This document shows positions 10,199 through 19,904 of a stretch of 64,000 bases of DNA, piece by piece. A program made the translations under genes and the position numbers. This DNA comes from Streptococcus ratti FA-1 = DSM 20564 (GTDB taxonomy: Bacteria; Bacillota; Bacilli; Lactobacillales; Streptococcaceae). Numbering within the stretch: the first letter of the stretch is position 1; each line of letters opens with the position of its first letter. The stretch is taken from positions 248,001 through 312,000 of the forward strand of contig NZ_AJTZ01000005.1 of assembly GCF_000286075.1 (NCBI RefSeq). The letters are read 5' to 3'. The notes under the pieces were generated by a model that made no database searches, was not told the DNA's origin, and saw nothing but the letters and a program-made list of their open reading frames with translations.

Positions 10199-11172
10199 GA
10201 AAACCCAAAATAACCCTTATCGGCGGCGGTACAGGCCTGCCTGTTCTTTTAAGCAGTCTGCGTCATGAAGATGTGGATATTACAGCGATTGTGACTGTAG
10301 CAGATGATGGCGGCAGCTCCGGAGCTATTCGTCATGTCATGCAGCTGACCCCTCCCGGAGATCTGAGAAATGTTCTGGTGGCGATGAGCGATATGCCCAG
10401 ATTTTATGAAAAAATTTTTCAATACCGCTTTAATGCTGAAGACGGCGCACTTGCTGGGCACCCGCTCGGCAATTTAATCATTGCCGGCATTTCAGAAATG
10501 CAAGGTTCTACCTATAATGCCATGCAGATTCTGTCAAAATTTTTCCACATTACTGGCAAAATCTATCCTTCCAGTGAAAAAGCTCTGACGCTTCATGCTG
10601 TTTTTCAGGACGGTCAGGAGGTCGTCGGTGAGAGTCAGATTGCCAAACACAAAGGTATGATAGACCATGTTTATGTGACCAATAGCTATGACGATGCTAA
10701 GCCAACTGCCAGCCGCAAGGTTGTTGATGCCATCATGGATAGTGATATGATTGTCTTGGGACCGGGTTCACTCTTTACCTCTATCTTACCAAACTTGGTT
10801 ATTGATGAAATCGGGAAAGCACTCTGTGAGACCAAGGCAGAAGTGGCTTATGTCTGCAATATCATGACCCAATACGGAGAGACCGAGCATTTTACTGATG
10901 CGGATCATGTGCGGGTGCTCAACCGTCACTTGGGACAACAGTTTATTGATACAGTCTTAGTCAATGTTGAGCAGGTGCCCAAAGAGTATATGAATTCTAA
11001 TAAATTTGATGAGTATCTCGTTCAGGTAGAGCACGATTTTGCCGGCCTTAAAGAGCAGGTGCCCCGGGTCGTTTCGTCAAACTTTCTCTGTCTGGAAAAT
11101 GGCGGCGCTTTTCACAACGGCGAGAGTGTTGTTGCCGAGCTGATGAGCCTGATTAGAATGAAAGAATTATGA
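10195..11172 (+). CDS. yvcK: Gluconeogenesis factor YvcK/GlmR family protein
   Basis: A protein of 325 residues of the UPF0052/CofD-like fold. It opens with [17 protein letters not shown], a glycine-rich UDP-sugar-binding loop, and contains [14 protein letters not shown] and the [14 protein letters not shown] motif. In Bacillus the homologue binds UDP-GlcNAc and stimulates GlmS, linking central carbon flow to wall precursor synthesis. It overlaps rapZ and whiA by 4 nt each (ATGA), the classical rapZ-yvcK-whiA arrangement. Confidence 0.95.
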   Translation: MRKPKITLIGGGTGLPVLLSSLRHEDVDITAIVTVADDGGSSGAIRHVMQLTPPGDLRNVLVAMSDMPRFYEKIFQYRFNAEDGALAGHPLGNLIIAGISEMQGSTYNAMQILSKFFHITGKIYPSSEKALTLHAVFQDGQEVVGESQIAKHKGMIDHVYVTNSYDDAKPTASRKVVDAIMDSDMIVLGPGSLFTSILPNLVIDEIGKALCETKAEVAYVCNIMTQYGETEHFTDADHVRVLNRHLGQQFIDTVLVNVEQVPKEYMNSNKFDEYLVQVEHDFAGLKEQVPRVVSSNFLCLENGGAFHNGESVVAELMSLIRMKEL

Positions 11173-12080
11173 GTTTTACCACATCTGTTAAAGAAGAAAT
11201 TTTAAATTTAGATACAGCTGACAAAAATGAATTGTCAGCTATTATTAAAATGTCAGGAAATTTGGGTCTGACCCAGCAGGGTCTGACCCTGTCCATTATT
11301 ACCGAAAATGCGAAAATTGCCCGTCATATTTATGCCCTGCTGGAGCAGTTTTACCAGATAGGTCCCGAAATCAAATACCATCAAAAGACCAATCTGAGAA
11401 AAAACCGAATTTATACAGTTTTTCTTGAGCAGCATGTGGATAAGATACTATCTGATTTGCAGCTGTCAGATGCTTTCTTTGGCATTGAAACAGGGATTCA
11501 GAAAAAAATCCTGTCTGATGATGACGCAGGCCGTTCTTATTTAAGAGGTGCTTTTCTGTCTGCCGGTTCTATCAGAGATCCGGAATCCGGCAAATACCAG
11601 CTGGAGATTTTTTCTGTCTATTTAGATCATGCTCAGGACCTTGTCCAGCTGATGCAAAAATTTATGCTGGATGCTAAGGTGATTGAGCATAAGCACGGAG
11701 CAGTTACTTATCTGCAAAAGGCAGAAGATATCATGGATTTTCTGATCGTTATCGGCAGTATGGATGCCATGCTAGCCTTTGAAAAAATCAAAATCATGCG
11801 GGAAACCAGAAATGATGTCAACCGCGCCAATAATGCAGAAACTGCTAATATTGCCAGGACTGTCAGCGCAAGCATGAGAACAATTAATAATATTATTAAA
11901 ATCAGAGACAGTGTTGGTCTAGAAAGTCTGCCCTTGGAGCTGCAGCAGATCGCTCAGATAAGAGTTGCCAATCCTGATTTTTCCATCCAGCAGATTGCTG
12001 ATAGTTTAGAGACGCCCTTGACAAAGAGCGGTGTTAATCATCGCTTGCGCAAAATCAATAAAATTGCTGAAGAATTATAA
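11169..12080 (+). CDS. whiA: DNA-binding protein WhiA
   Basis: A protein of 303 residues. The N-terminal part resembles a LAGLIDADG homing-endonuclease fold without nuclease function, including [19 protein letters not shown]. The C-terminal helix-turn-helix (about residues 220-300) ends with [24 protein letters not shown], typical of WhiA. In Gram-positives WhiA influences cell division and chromosome segregation. It is the last gene of the rapZ group by overlap; the dipeptidase gene follows 17 nt later. Confidence 0.95.
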   Translation: MSFTTSVKEEILNLDTADKNELSAIIKMSGNLGLTQQGLTLSIITENAKIARHIYALLEQFYQIGPEIKYHQKTNLRKNRIYTVFLEQHVDKILSDLQLSDAFFGIETGIQKKILSDDDAGRSYLRGAFLSAGSIRDPESGKYQLEIFSVYLDHAQDLVQLMQKFMLDAKVIEHKHGAVTYLQKAEDIMDFLIVIGSMDAMLAFEKIKIMRETRNDVNRANNAETANIARTVSASMRTINNIIKIRDSVGLESLPLELQQIAQIRVANPDFSIQQIADSLETPLTKSGVNHRLRKINKIAEEL

Positions 12081-12097
12081 TAAAGGAGATGCTTCAT

Positions 12098-13486
12098 ATG
12101 ACATGCACAACTATTCTGGTCGGTAAAAAGGCCAGTTATGATGGCTCGACGATGATTGCCAGAACAGAAGATTCGCAAAATGGTGTCTTTTGTCCTAAAA
12201 AATTTGAAGTAATAGGTTCAAAAGATCAGCCCAAACATTATAAATCAGTTTTATCAAGTTTTGAACTTACTTTACCCGATAATCCCCTATCCTACACATC
12301 AGTTCCTAATGCCTTAGACAATGAAGGTGTCTGGGGAGAAGCAGGTATCAATGCTGCCAATGTAGCCATGAGTGCCACCGAGACTATCACTACCAACAGC
12401 CGTGTATTAGGGGCAGATCCTCTAGTAGCATCGGGCATTGGTGAAGAAGATATGCTGACTTTAGTTTTGCCTTATATCCATTCAGCGCGGGAGGGGGTTG
12501 AACGTTTGGGCAAGCTTCTTGAAGAATACGGCACCTATGAATCTAATGGCATAGCTTTTTCAGATCTCGATAACATTTGGTGGCTGGAGACTGTTGGCGG
12601 CCACCACTGGATTGCCCGCCGTGTGCCTGATGATGCCTACGTTACCAATCCTAATCAGTTAGGAATTGACCATTTTGAATTCAATAATCCAGATGACTAC
12701 CTTTCTTCCAGTGATTTGAGAAGTTTTATTGATGACAATCACCTTGATCTGACTTATTCAAATGAGCATTTCAATCCTCGCTATGCCTTCGGCAGCCAAA
12801 AGGATAAGGATAGACATTACAATACACCGCGTTCTTGGGCCATACAACGGTTTTTAAATCCAGAAATTGAGCAAGACCCACAGAGTTTTTTTATTCCTTG
12901 GTGCCAAAAACCTTATCGTAAGATTACAGTGGAAGACATCAAGCATGTTTTAAGCAATCACTATCAAGATACGGCTTTTGATCCTTACGGTTCTGAGGGA
13001 AATCAGCTTAGCTTTAGAACGATTGGTATTAACCGCACCAGTCAGACAGCCCTTTTGCAATTGCGTCCTAATCAAAGTCAAGCAACAAGGGGCATTCAAT
13101 GGCTTTCTTACGGCTCTATGCCTTTTAATACCATGGTGCCTTTCTTTACACAAGTGTCAAAAACGCCGGACTACTTTGCCAATACCACTGATAAGGTATC
13201 TACGGACAGTTTTTACTGGGTCAACCGTTTGATTGCCGCGCTTGCCGATCCGCATTACCATAAGCATGAAGCTGATTTGGAAGCCTACGCTGAGAAAACG
13301 ATGGCAAAAGGACACGAAATGATTTGCCGGGCAGATAAGGCCTTGGCGGCAGGAGAGGCAGTTGATTTTGAAGCAGAGAATCAAGCTATGAGTGATTTTA
13401 TTGAGAAGGAGACACAGATGCTTCTTCAAAAAATTCTCTTTGATGCCAGCAATCTGATGACCAACCGTTATGGTGTCAGTGATTAA
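12098..13486 (+). CDS. pepDA: C69 family dipeptidase (PepDA-like)
   Basis: A cytosolic N-terminal-nucleophile dipeptidase of 462 residues. The sequence begins [18 protein letters not shown]. In this family the cysteine near the N-terminus becomes the catalytic N-terminal residue after trimming, and here it is Cys3. The SARTEDS-like segment ([10 protein letters not shown]) also matches. The ATG at 12098 is correctly spaced from AAGGAG, while the ATG at 12089 abuts it. Transcription may continue from whiA. No good terminator is visible immediately after the stop. It probably recycles dipeptides from peptide uptake, a role inferred from the family. Confidence 0.9.
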   Translation: MTCTTILVGKKASYDGSTMIARTEDSQNGVFCPKKFEVIGSKDQPKHYKSVLSSFELTLPDNPLSYTSVPNALDNEGVWGEAGINAANVAMSATETITTNSRVLGADPLVASGIGEEDMLTLVLPYIHSAREGVERLGKLLEEYGTYESNGIAFSDLDNIWWLETVGGHHWIARRVPDDAYVTNPNQLGIDHFEFNNPDDYLSSSDLRSFIDDNHLDLTYSNEHFNPRYAFGSQKDKDRHYNTPRSWAIQRFLNPEIEQDPQSFFIPWCQKPYRKITVEDIKHVLSNHYQDTAFDPYGSEGNQLSFRTIGINRTSQTALLQLRPNQSQATRGIQWLSYGSMPFNTMVPFFTQVSKTPDYFANTTDKVSTDSFYWVNRLIAALADPHYHKHEADLEAYAEKTMAKGHEMICRADKALAAGEAVDFEAENQAMSDFIEKETQMLLQKILFDASNLMTNRYGVSD

Positions 13487-13621
13487 GCTGGCATTATTTT
13501 ATTGTTTTCAAGATATAAAAATGCAGAAGCTGAATGCTGTGCTGACTTTCCAAGCTGTTTTTTCTGTCCAGTTTTTGGGGTGCGGTTCAAAGTAATACCG
13601 GCTCTTTGTAATTATTACTTT

Positions 13622-13651
13622 AAAAATCCTTTGCTGAAAAATAAGCAAAGG
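13622..13651 (-). terminator. Terminator of mleR
   Basis: CCTTTGCT and AGCAAAGG form an 8-bp stem around an 8-nt loop. The T-run lies on the minus-strand side, 11 nt past the mleR stop. Confidence 0.75.
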
Positions 13652-13662
13652 AAATAGGTAAA

Positions 13663-14547
13663 CTATTCGTGTGTTAGAACATCAAGTAGGCTTACCAGTT
13701 TTTCGGCTTCTGGTGAGAGCAAGGCGGCTTTAGGATAGGCATAGCTGACATGAAAAGCCATGTGATCATCTTTCAAAGGGATTTTCACTAAACCTTTAAA
13801 ATTTTTTGGAAAGGCAATGTCTGTCAAGAAAGCAATGCCTAGATTTTCATTGACCATTTGCCCCAGCATAAAAACATCATCCAGTGTCACCAGCACCTGC
13901 GCTGCCTCATGGTATTTGTCATTCATGATGTGAAAGGCTTGGTGATGGACATGTCGGTCATCTAATAGGATAAAGGGTTCCTCCAAGACCTCCTCGAAGC
14001 TCAAAGCTTCTTGCTTAGCTAAAGGGTGTTTTTCTGACAGCACAAAATAGAAAGATTTGGTCACTAACTCTTTGGTGACCAATTTTGGATGATGCAAGCT
14101 TTCCAAACTGCCAATCAAACTCATATCCAACTCACCTTCAACGAGGAGATGTAGCAGCTCAACCGAGCCACCATAAATCGTCCGCAAAGCAGAAAGGAAG
14201 GTAACATCTTCTTTCCTTGTCAAGAGTAAATCAAGGATGTAGCCACTGATAATAGGTGGAAAACCAAGCCGTGTTTCTTGCTGGAAAGAGCGCTTCATGT
14301 CTTTTTGGAGACGATTGAGCTCCAGCAGTATTTCCTTACAATGATTAGCTAAAATCTTGCCTTGCGGTGTCAGTGCAAATGTCCGATGCGAAGGATCCTT
14401 GACAACAAGGTCACAGCCAAATTGTTCTTCCAAGCGCCTAAGAGCATAAGAAACCGACGGCTGACTAATGTGAAAGCGTTTCGCAACCTTAGTAAAGGAT
14501 TGTAACTGTGATAGAGCATAAAAATACTGTAAATCTTTGGTATTCAT
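13663..14547 (-). CDS. mleR: LysR family regulator of malolactic fermentation, MleR
   Basis: A LysR-type regulator of 294 residues. The N-terminal winged helix-turn-helix (FTKVAKRFHISQPSVSYALRRLEEQFG, about residues 18-44) is followed by a periplasmic-binding-like effector domain. It is divergent from mleS and mleP, the setting in which MleR activates malolactic genes in response to malate and acid in S. mutans and Lactococcus (established knowledge). The ATG at 14547 is preferred because GAGG lies 6 nt upstream. The upstream ATG at 14553 directly abuts that site. Confidence 0.88.
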   Translation of the reverse strand: MNTKDLQYFYALSQLQSFTKVAKRFHISQPSVSYALRRLEEQFGCDLVVKDPSHRTFALTPQGKILANHCKEILLELNRLQKDMKRSFQQETRLGFPPIISGYILDLLLTRKEDVTFLSALRTIYGGSVELLHLLVEGELDMSLIGSLESLHHPKLVTKELVTKSFYFVLSEKHPLAKQEALSFEEVLEEPFILLDDRHVHHQAFHIMNDKYHEAAQVLVTLDDVFMLGQMVNENLGIAFLTDIAFPKNFKGLVKIPLKDDHMAFHVSYAYPKAALLSPEAEKLVSLLDVLTHE

Positions 14548-14644
14548 GAACATCCTCGCTGACTTTTCTCCTAGTGTAGCATAAATTTCAAATTTAGGAA
14601 AAAACTAGAAGTCTTATAAGTATTTTTTATCCGTTTCGCAAAGG

Positions 14645-14674
14645 TTGACTATAAGTTGAAGAATTCACTAAAAT
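14645..14674 (+). promoter_or_regulatory. Possible promoter in the mleR-mleS intergenic region
   Basis: TTGACT (14645-14650) and TAAAAT (14669-14674) are 18 nt apart. It lies 400 nt upstream of mleS, so it may have served the relic XRE gene region or a long mleS leader. Weak evidence. Confidence 0.3.
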
Positions 14675-14808
14675 AAGCAAGGTAAAATCACTTTCTAAGT
14701 CTAAGAATTTGTGCATACAGCATTAAGCGTAAGAACATCAAAAATGTTGAGCACCGGTTCTCAGATGGTATTAATTAAGATTATCAAGAGCAGACTGAGA
14801 TTGTGATT

Positions 14809-14912
14809 TTAATTTTCAATTTGATTGATGTCTTTCAGGCCTAGTCCAGCTTTTTCAGAAAGTTTTTCTTGGCTAAGAGTTTGGACTGTCTGTGAAATCG
14901 AACCTTGTCGGC
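14809..14912 (-). pseudogene. Fragment of an XRE-family helix-turn-helix regulator
   Basis: Read on the minus strand, 14890 to 14809 encodes TVQTLSQEKLSEKAGLGLK followed by DINQIEN and a stop, the helix-turn-helix core of XRE regulators. A different frame just upstream gives IADKVRFHRQS, the expected preceding helix, so a frameshift separates them near 14885. No start or C-terminus remains. It lies between mleR and mleS and shows that a small regulator gene has decayed here. Confidence 0.55.
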
Positions 14913-14928
14913 AATGTATTTTGTAAAT

Positions 14929-15026
14929 AATACTTTTTTGTCCTATATTAAGTATGATACTTTCGTTTTATTTTATAACCCCATAGACATAACTAAGTAT
15001 TATATCAAATTCATTCGTGCTATAAC
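14929..15026 (+). promoter_or_regulatory. mleS promoter region with AAGTAT elements
   Basis: The word AATACTT/AAGTATT appears at 14929-14935 and 14995-15001, and as a perfect palindrome AAGTAT-g-ATACTT at 14950-14962. A -10-like TATAAC lies at 15021-15026 with no proper -35; the last AAGTATT sits where -35 would be. This suits an activator-dependent promoter, probably MleR-bound. Inferred. Confidence 0.45.
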
Positions 15027-15080
15027 ATAAGTTTATAGATAGGTTAGCTGTCTTGTGTCATCATAAAAAGGAGGACTATT

Positions 15081-16703
15081 ATGACTGGACATACTATTTT
15101 AAACAACCCTTTTCTCAACAAAGGTACAGCCTTTAGTCTAGAAGAAAGACAAGAACTAGGTCTTGTCGGTCTTTTACCGCCTTATGTGCAAACTTTGGAG
15201 GAGCAGGCGGCTCAGACCTATGCTCATTTTTCCAAAAAAACAACTGACTTGGAAAAACGTTTGTTCTTGATGGAAATTTTCAACACCAATCGCACGCTGT
15301 TTTACTATCTTTTTAACCAACACATTACTGAATTCAATCCGATTGTTTATGATCCAACGATTGCAGACACGATTGAAGGTTATAGCGATTTGTTTGTTGA
15401 TCCACAATATGCAGGGTATTTAGACATTAATCACCCTGAAAATATCGAAGCAACACTCAAGAATGCAGCTGGAGACCGTGACATTCGACTTATTGTCGTG
15501 ACAGATGCCGAAGGAATTTTAGGTATCGGCGATTGGGGAACCAATGGTGTGGATATTTCGGTTGGTAAGCTTATGGTTTACACAGGAGCGGCTGGCATTG
15601 ACCCTGCAACAGTTTTACCTCTGGTCATTGATGCTGGGACTAATCGTAAAGAACTGCTGGACAATCCTAACTATCTGGGTAACCGTCATGAACGTATCCG
15701 TGGCGATCGTTATTATGATTTTATTGACCAATTTGTACAAACAGCCGAACGTCTTTTCCCTAAACTCTACCTGCATTGGGAAGATTTTGGTCGTCTCAAT
15801 GCTGCTAACATTCTAAACAAATACAAGGATAAAATTCCTACTTTCAACGATGATATCCAAGGAACAGGGATTGTCACACTGGGCGGTATCTATGGTTCTC
15901 TGGATATTACTGGTGAAAAATTAACGGACCAAGTCTATCTTTGCTATGGTGGTGGAACAGCTGGTGCAGGGATTGCGTCACGTGTTCTCAGTGAAATGGT
16001 CACCGAAGGACTCTCCGAAGAAGAAGCTTACAAACGTTTCTTTATGGTCGATAAACAAGGACTCCTCTTTGATGACATGAGTGATTTGACACCAGAACAA
16101 CGTCCATTTGCCAAGAAACGCTCTGACTTTGCTAATGCTGACCAGCTGACAGACTTGCTTGAAGTCGTCAAAACGGTCAAACCAACTATCTTGGTAGGAA
16201 CATCAACGCAACCTAACACTTTTACCAAAGAAGTTGTTCAGGCCATGTGCCAAAACACTGAACGCCCAATCATTTTCCCACTCAGCAATCCAACGAAATT
16301 GGCAGAAGCAAGCGCTAAAGATTTGATTGAGTGGTCTGATGGGAAAGCTTTTGTAGCGACAGGAGTCCCTGCTGACAATGTGGATTATAAAGGGGTATCC
16401 TATCAGATTGGTCAAGCCAATAATGCCCTCATCTACCCGGGTCTGGGTCTGGGAATGCTGGCGTCAGAGGCTAAGCTATTGACGGATGAAATGATTGGTG
16501 CCGCTGCGCATTCATTGAGTGGTATCGTGGATTCTGGTCAACCAGGCGCACCTGTCTTGCCGCCATTTGCTTATGTGGCAGAAGTTTCAACTAAAGTAGC
16601 AGAAGCAGTTGCTCAAAAAGCCCAAGAGCAGGGCTTGGCGCAAAGTCAAGAAACCGATATGATTAAAGCCGTTCGTGAACTTAAGTGGTCTCCCAAGTAC
16701 TAG
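15081..16703 (+). CDS. mleS: Malolactic enzyme
   Basis: A protein of 540 residues that decarboxylates L-malate to L-lactate and CO2 with NAD+ and Mn2+, raising internal pH and helping acid survival. It belongs to the malic-enzyme fold: the [21 protein letters not shown] segment (about residues 250-272) is the classic metal/substrate region, and [13 protein letters not shown] (about 290-303) is the NAD-binding loop. A strong AAAAGGAGG site precedes the ATG. It is followed 15 nt later by the malate transporter gene. The short length and absence of a fused regulatory domain fit malolactic rather than NADP-malic enzymes. Confidence 0.93.
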   Translation: MTGHTILNNPFLNKGTAFSLEERQELGLVGLLPPYVQTLEEQAAQTYAHFSKKTTDLEKRLFLMEIFNTNRTLFYYLFNQHITEFNPIVYDPTIADTIEGYSDLFVDPQYAGYLDINHPENIEATLKNAAGDRDIRLIVVTDAEGILGIGDWGTNGVDISVGKLMVYTGAAGIDPATVLPLVIDAGTNRKELLDNPNYLGNRHERIRGDRYYDFIDQFVQTAERLFPKLYLHWEDFGRLNAANILNKYKDKIPTFNDDIQGTGIVTLGGIYGSLDITGEKLTDQVYLCYGGGTAGAGIASRVLSEMVTEGLSEEEAYKRFFMVDKQGLLFDDMSDLTPEQRPFAKKRSDFANADQLTDLLEVVKTVKPTILVGTSTQPNTFTKEVVQAMCQNTERPIIFPLSNPTKLAEASAKDLIEWSDGKAFVATGVPADNVDYKGVSYQIGQANNALIYPGLGLGMLASEAKLLTDEMIGAAAHSLSGIVDSGQPGAPVLPPFAYVAEVSTKVAEAVAQKAQEQGLAQSQETDMIKAVRELKWSPKY

Positions 16704-16718
16704 GAAGTAGGAGAGATT

Positions 16719-17663
16719 ATGATTTTTTTAACTTCAGTTGAGAGTATTCTTCCCATCATTGTCATTATCATTCTAGGCTATTTCTTGCAGGTGCGTGGCT
16801 GGTTTGACGATAGTTTTGGCGGCAATTTATCTAAGCTAATCATGAATGTCGCAATGCCTGTTTCCATCTTTGTATCTGTCATGAAATACCTGACTTTAGA
16901 CAAGTTGATTAGCTTGTCTGGTGGTCTGATTTATACCTTCGGTGCTTTTATTCTAGGCTATGTCTTAGCTTTTGCGGCTGTCAAAATCTTCAAGGTTCGC
17001 CCAGGGCGTCGTGGGACAATGATTAATACCTTTGTCAATGCCAATACCATTTTCATTGGTCTGCCTCTAAATATTGCTCTTTTCGGTGATAAGGCACTGC
17101 CTTATTTCCTCGTCTACTACATCACCAATACGGTCTCAACATGGACTTTGGGTGTTTACTTGATGACGACGGACAGCAAATCAGGGCAAAGTAAGGAAGC
17201 TGCTAAGTTTAACTGGAAGAAACTTTTCCCTGCTCCCCTTGTTGGTTTCCTCGTTGCTTTGGTCTTTTTAGTCCTGCGCCTTCCCGTGCCTGATTTTGCG
17301 ACAAACACGCTAACTTACATTGGAAATCTGGTGACGCCTTTGTCTCTTCTCTATATCGGAATTGTCTTAGCCAAGGCGGGCTTGAATACCATTCGTTTTG
17401 ATACTGATACCATTGTCACACTGGTGGGACGTTTTATTTTGGCACCTGCCCTCATGTATCTTCTGTTAAAATTTGCTGCCGCTGGCATGGAGACTACAGA
17501 ATTTAAGACCTTTGTAGTACAATCAGCCGCCCCAGCCTTAGCCGTCTTACCAATTCTAGCCGATCAAGGAGATGGCGATGTCGAATTTTCCACAAACGTC
17601 GTCACTTTGAGCACTATCCTCTTTATCATTGTCGTTCCGATTGTAGTCACCCTATTAGGCTAG
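16719..17663 (+). CDS. mleP: AEC family malate permease
   Basis: An integral membrane protein of 314 residues and about 10 hydrophobic segments, of the auxin efflux carrier (AEC) family. N-terminal VESILPIIVIIILGYFLQVRGW and the NVAMPVSIFVSV region are typical. It is the second gene of the mle operon, 15 nt after mleS with its own ribosome site, and should exchange malate for lactate or import malate. It is followed by a strong hairpin that ends the operon. Confidence 0.9.
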   Translation: MIFLTSVESILPIIVIIILGYFLQVRGWFDDSFGGNLSKLIMNVAMPVSIFVSVMKYLTLDKLISLSGGLIYTFGAFILGYVLAFAAVKIFKVRPGRRGTMINTFVNANTIFIGLPLNIALFGDKALPYFLVYYITNTVSTWTLGVYLMTTDSKSGQSKEAAKFNWKKLFPAPLVGFLVALVFLVLRLPVPDFATNTLTYIGNLVTPLSLLYIGIVLAKAGLNTIRFDTDTIVTLVGRFILAPALMYLLLKFAAAGMETTEFKTFVVQSAAPALAVLPILADQGDGDVEFSTNVVTLSTILFIIVVPIVVTLLG

Positions 17664-17680
17664 TTCTCATGTTTATAAAC

Positions 17681-17727
17681 AAAACTTTCCTTTCAGCCTT
17701 AGCTTTGAAAGGAAAGTTTTTAGGTTC
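17681..17727 (+). terminator. Strong terminator after mleP
   Basis: AAAACTTTCCTTTCA (17681-17695) and TGAAAGGAAAGTTTT (17706-17720) form a perfect 15-bp stem with a 10-nt loop, followed by T-rich sequence. Confidence 0.85.
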
Positions 17728-17841
17728 TTTTCTACCATTTGCCAAGGATGATGCGATTTTCCAGTACTAAATATTTTCTGAATGAGCATCAAGGAATTGT
17801 CTAAAAGATGAGCTCGATTTGTATTTTTGAAATTTTAGCCC

Positions 17842-18452
17842 ACTAAAAGGATATCTCATCTGGTTGGGCTGTCACTAGGAGCTAGTCTCGCTTTAAAACT
17901 GTTGGAACGGCAGACGGATTTGCATGATCGAGTTATTATTGATGGTTCTGGTCATCAACCCATTAAAGGGTATCGCAAAATTATTGTTACAGTCCATTTG
18001 ATGTCCTTTTTAAAAAAGACCAAATTGGTGGAAAATTTAATGAGTAAAATGATACAGGCAGATGGAGTGACAAGTCAAGAAGTGCAATCGTTTATAGCAG
18101 ATATGCTAAGAGCATCTAAAAAGTCATTTCCTCATGTAATGTCGCAAGCTAATTTGCTGAGACTGAATTTAAATATTGATAATCCAGTTTTCTTTGTTTT
18201 GGGTGCAAAGAATCTTCGTCCATGCATGCGTCGCATCAGTTACTGGCAGAAATCAACAGTCAGAGTGAGTGTGCCTATTTTCCAGAAAGGGGATATGCTT
18301 GGCTATTTAGCAATGTGGATACGCATATTCAGCTGGTAAAATACTGTTTTCAGGGATATCCTTTCCCAGAAAAGTTAAAATATGTTAATCGCTTCTTAAC
18401 AGCTGCTGCTTGGAGTATTTGGATGGTTTTATTTCAATTGACGAATGGATAA
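17842..18452 (+). pseudogene. Broken alpha/beta-hydrolase gene
   Basis: The nucleophile elbow of an alpha/beta hydrolase is readable: LVGLSLGASLALKLLE with GLSLG at about 17866-17880. The same frame continues with DRVIIDGSGHQPIKGYRK down to about 18220. There a one-base shift around the repeated CATGCATG moves the rest (LRP | MHASHQLLAEINSQSE..., ending 18452) into another frame. The N-terminal third is absent, with a stop just upstream of RISHLVG. The gene is therefore truncated and frameshifted. The catalytic Asp/His region straddles the shift. The substrate is unknown. Confidence 0.6.
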
Positions 18453-18506
18453 AATTATACCTTTCAAAAAGGTCATTTAGGCACTGTGATGTAATCACTG
18501 CTTAAA

Positions 18507-18565
18507 TTGACTTTTTTGTTTTTTGTCTTATAATATGTATACAAACTATATGTATGCATATTATA
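18507..18565 (+). promoter_or_regulatory. marR promoter with 15-bp inverted-repeat operator
   Basis: TTGACT (18507-18512) and TATAAT (18529-18534) are 16 nt apart. TATAATATGTATACA (18529-18543) and TGTATGCATATTATA (18551-18565) are inverted repeats matching at 14 of 15 positions around a 7-nt spacer. They cover the -10 box and start site, a typical MarR autoregulation layout. Confidence 0.65.
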
Positions 18566-18579
18566 AATGGAGAGATACA

Positions 18580-19002
18580 ATGGAAATTCAAAATTCGCTA
18601 GGATTTATTCTGAATACGAGTGCCAAATTGATGAAAAGGCGTTTAGATGCGGAGCTGAAAGCATTTGATATTACTTCCTCGCAATGGGCAGTCTTAAAAC
18701 TATTAGCTTGTGAAGATAATTTATCGCAAGCAGAGATTTCAGATAAGCTGAATACTGACAGAGCAACATGCGGAGCTGTGATTGAAAAACTCACGTTAAA
18801 GGGTCTTGTAACAAAAGCACTATCAAAAGAGGACCGCAGAAGCTATAAGGTGAAGATTTCTCCCAAGGCTTCAGTTATTTTAGAGAAAATAGCACAAAAG
18901 GCTGATGAAGTTAATAATTTGGCAATACAAGGACTAACCAATGATGAACTGAAACTATTTATTAAATGCTTGCATACAATTACAAAAAATTGTGAGAAAT
19001 AG
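18580..19002 (+). CDS. MarR family transcriptional regulator
   Basis: A winged-helix dimeric regulator of 140 residues. The helix SQAEISDKLNTDRATCGAVIEKLTLKGL (about residues 49-76) is the recognition region and LSKEDRRSYKVKIS the beta wing. The ATG at 18580 has GGAGAGAT just upstream, so upstream in-frame starts are unlikely. Codon use is AT-rich relative to neighbours, in keeping with acquisition by transfer. It is followed 46 nt later by a small membrane protein, probably its target and co-transcribed partner. Confidence 0.85.
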   Translation: MEIQNSLGFILNTSAKLMKRRLDAELKAFDITSSQWAVLKLLACEDNLSQAEISDKLNTDRATCGAVIEKLTLKGLVTKALSKEDRRSYKVKISPKASVILEKIAQKADEVNNLAIQGLTNDELKLFIKCLHTITKNCEK

Positions 19003-19048
19003 GACAAAGTATTAGTTTCTGCATACAATTTAATTGGAGGTGCATAAA

Positions 19049-19429
19049 ATGAAACTTACAATATGGGTTATGCTCATAGTTGGAATAATTGAGCTAACAG
19101 CAAATACATTTTTTCTAATCAATTTAGGCAGAGGAAAGGGTTTGAAAATTGCCAAAAAATTTCATGGTGATTTTCCGGTATATGCGACTGACAAGGCATG
19201 GCTTGTCAAAATAGTATCATCAGTAATTCTCGGAATAATTGCTCTTCTTGCCAGCTACACAATAAGTAAAGATTTTTCCATAAAGATAATATTATCCAAT
19301 CTATTTTCCTTTGGAATGCTGATTATGTGTATAGTGCAAGCCTTATTATATGGGAAAAAACATATACCTGCTCGGATAAGTGTAGTTTTGGGAATCATAT
19401 TCGTTATGTTCACTATTTTAAAATTATAA
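19049..19429 (+). CDS. Small four-helix membrane protein of unknown function
   Basis: A protein of 126 residues with about four hydrophobic segments (roughly 3-27, 53-73, 80-102 and 107-125) and basic loops, so an integral membrane protein. I do not recognise a family. GGAGG lies 7 nt before the ATG at 19049, excluding the upstream TTG. It sits directly behind a MarR gene and no other gene intervenes, which suggests a MarR-controlled transporter-like or stress membrane protein. This role is inferred only. Confidence 0.6.
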   Translation: MKLTIWVMLIVGIIELTANTFFLINLGRGKGLKIAKKFHGDFPVYATDKAWLVKIVSSVILGIIALLASYTISKDFSIKIILSNLFSFGMLIMCIVQALLYGKKHIPARISVVLGIIFVMFTILKL

Positions 19430-19448
19430 GCAGCTGGTCATAAAAGTT

Positions 19449-19629
19449 ATGACAAAATGGTTTTTATGCCCTATATGTAAAAATAAAACAGGCTTGAAAT
19501 AAGAGGCGATACAGAGATAATTAATTTCACCTTTACTGTCCTAAGTGTAAATTAGAAACTTTGGTCAATATAAAAGAGTTCAAAACTACAATAATTAAAG
19601 AGCTGGACACAAAGAAGCAAAGCCGATAA
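19449..19629 (+). pseudogene. Frameshifted cysteine-rich KTR-domain gene (mobile-element relic)
   Basis: The first frame reads MTKWFLCPICKNKTGLK then stops. A second frame reads YCPKCKLETLVNIKEFK and continues to a KKQSR end at 19629. Together they give the two CPxC zinc-ribbon knuckles and length (~60 residues) of the cysteine-rich KTR proteins common beside resistance genes in streptococcal conjugative elements. A one-base shift at about 19540 breaks it. Confidence 0.6.
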
Positions 19630-19792
19630 TGTAAGATATAAAATCTTATGTTGCCGGCTATCTTTAGTAGGAGAATTATCATGAAAAATATATATTATAA
19701 GCCGATTTTATACGGCGTTTACTTACGAACATAAAACACCATTATCCATACAAAAGAAGCCTCCGTGTTTTTTACCTTCACAAATAATATAT

Positions 19793-19838
19793 AAGCAAAC
19801 ACTGCATAAACAGAGAGCAATCTGTTTGTGCTTTTTTT
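19793..19838 (+). terminator. Terminator-like hairpin in the mobile relic
   Basis: AAGCAAACA pairs with TGTTTGTGCTT (2-nt bulge) with an inner CAGA/TCTG helix, then seven Ts. Confidence 0.45.
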
Positions 19839-19904
19839 ATTTATCTAAAATTTTTTGACCGACCGTCAATGCAACAAATTCCCTTTTCACGCCAGGACTA
19901 AGAG

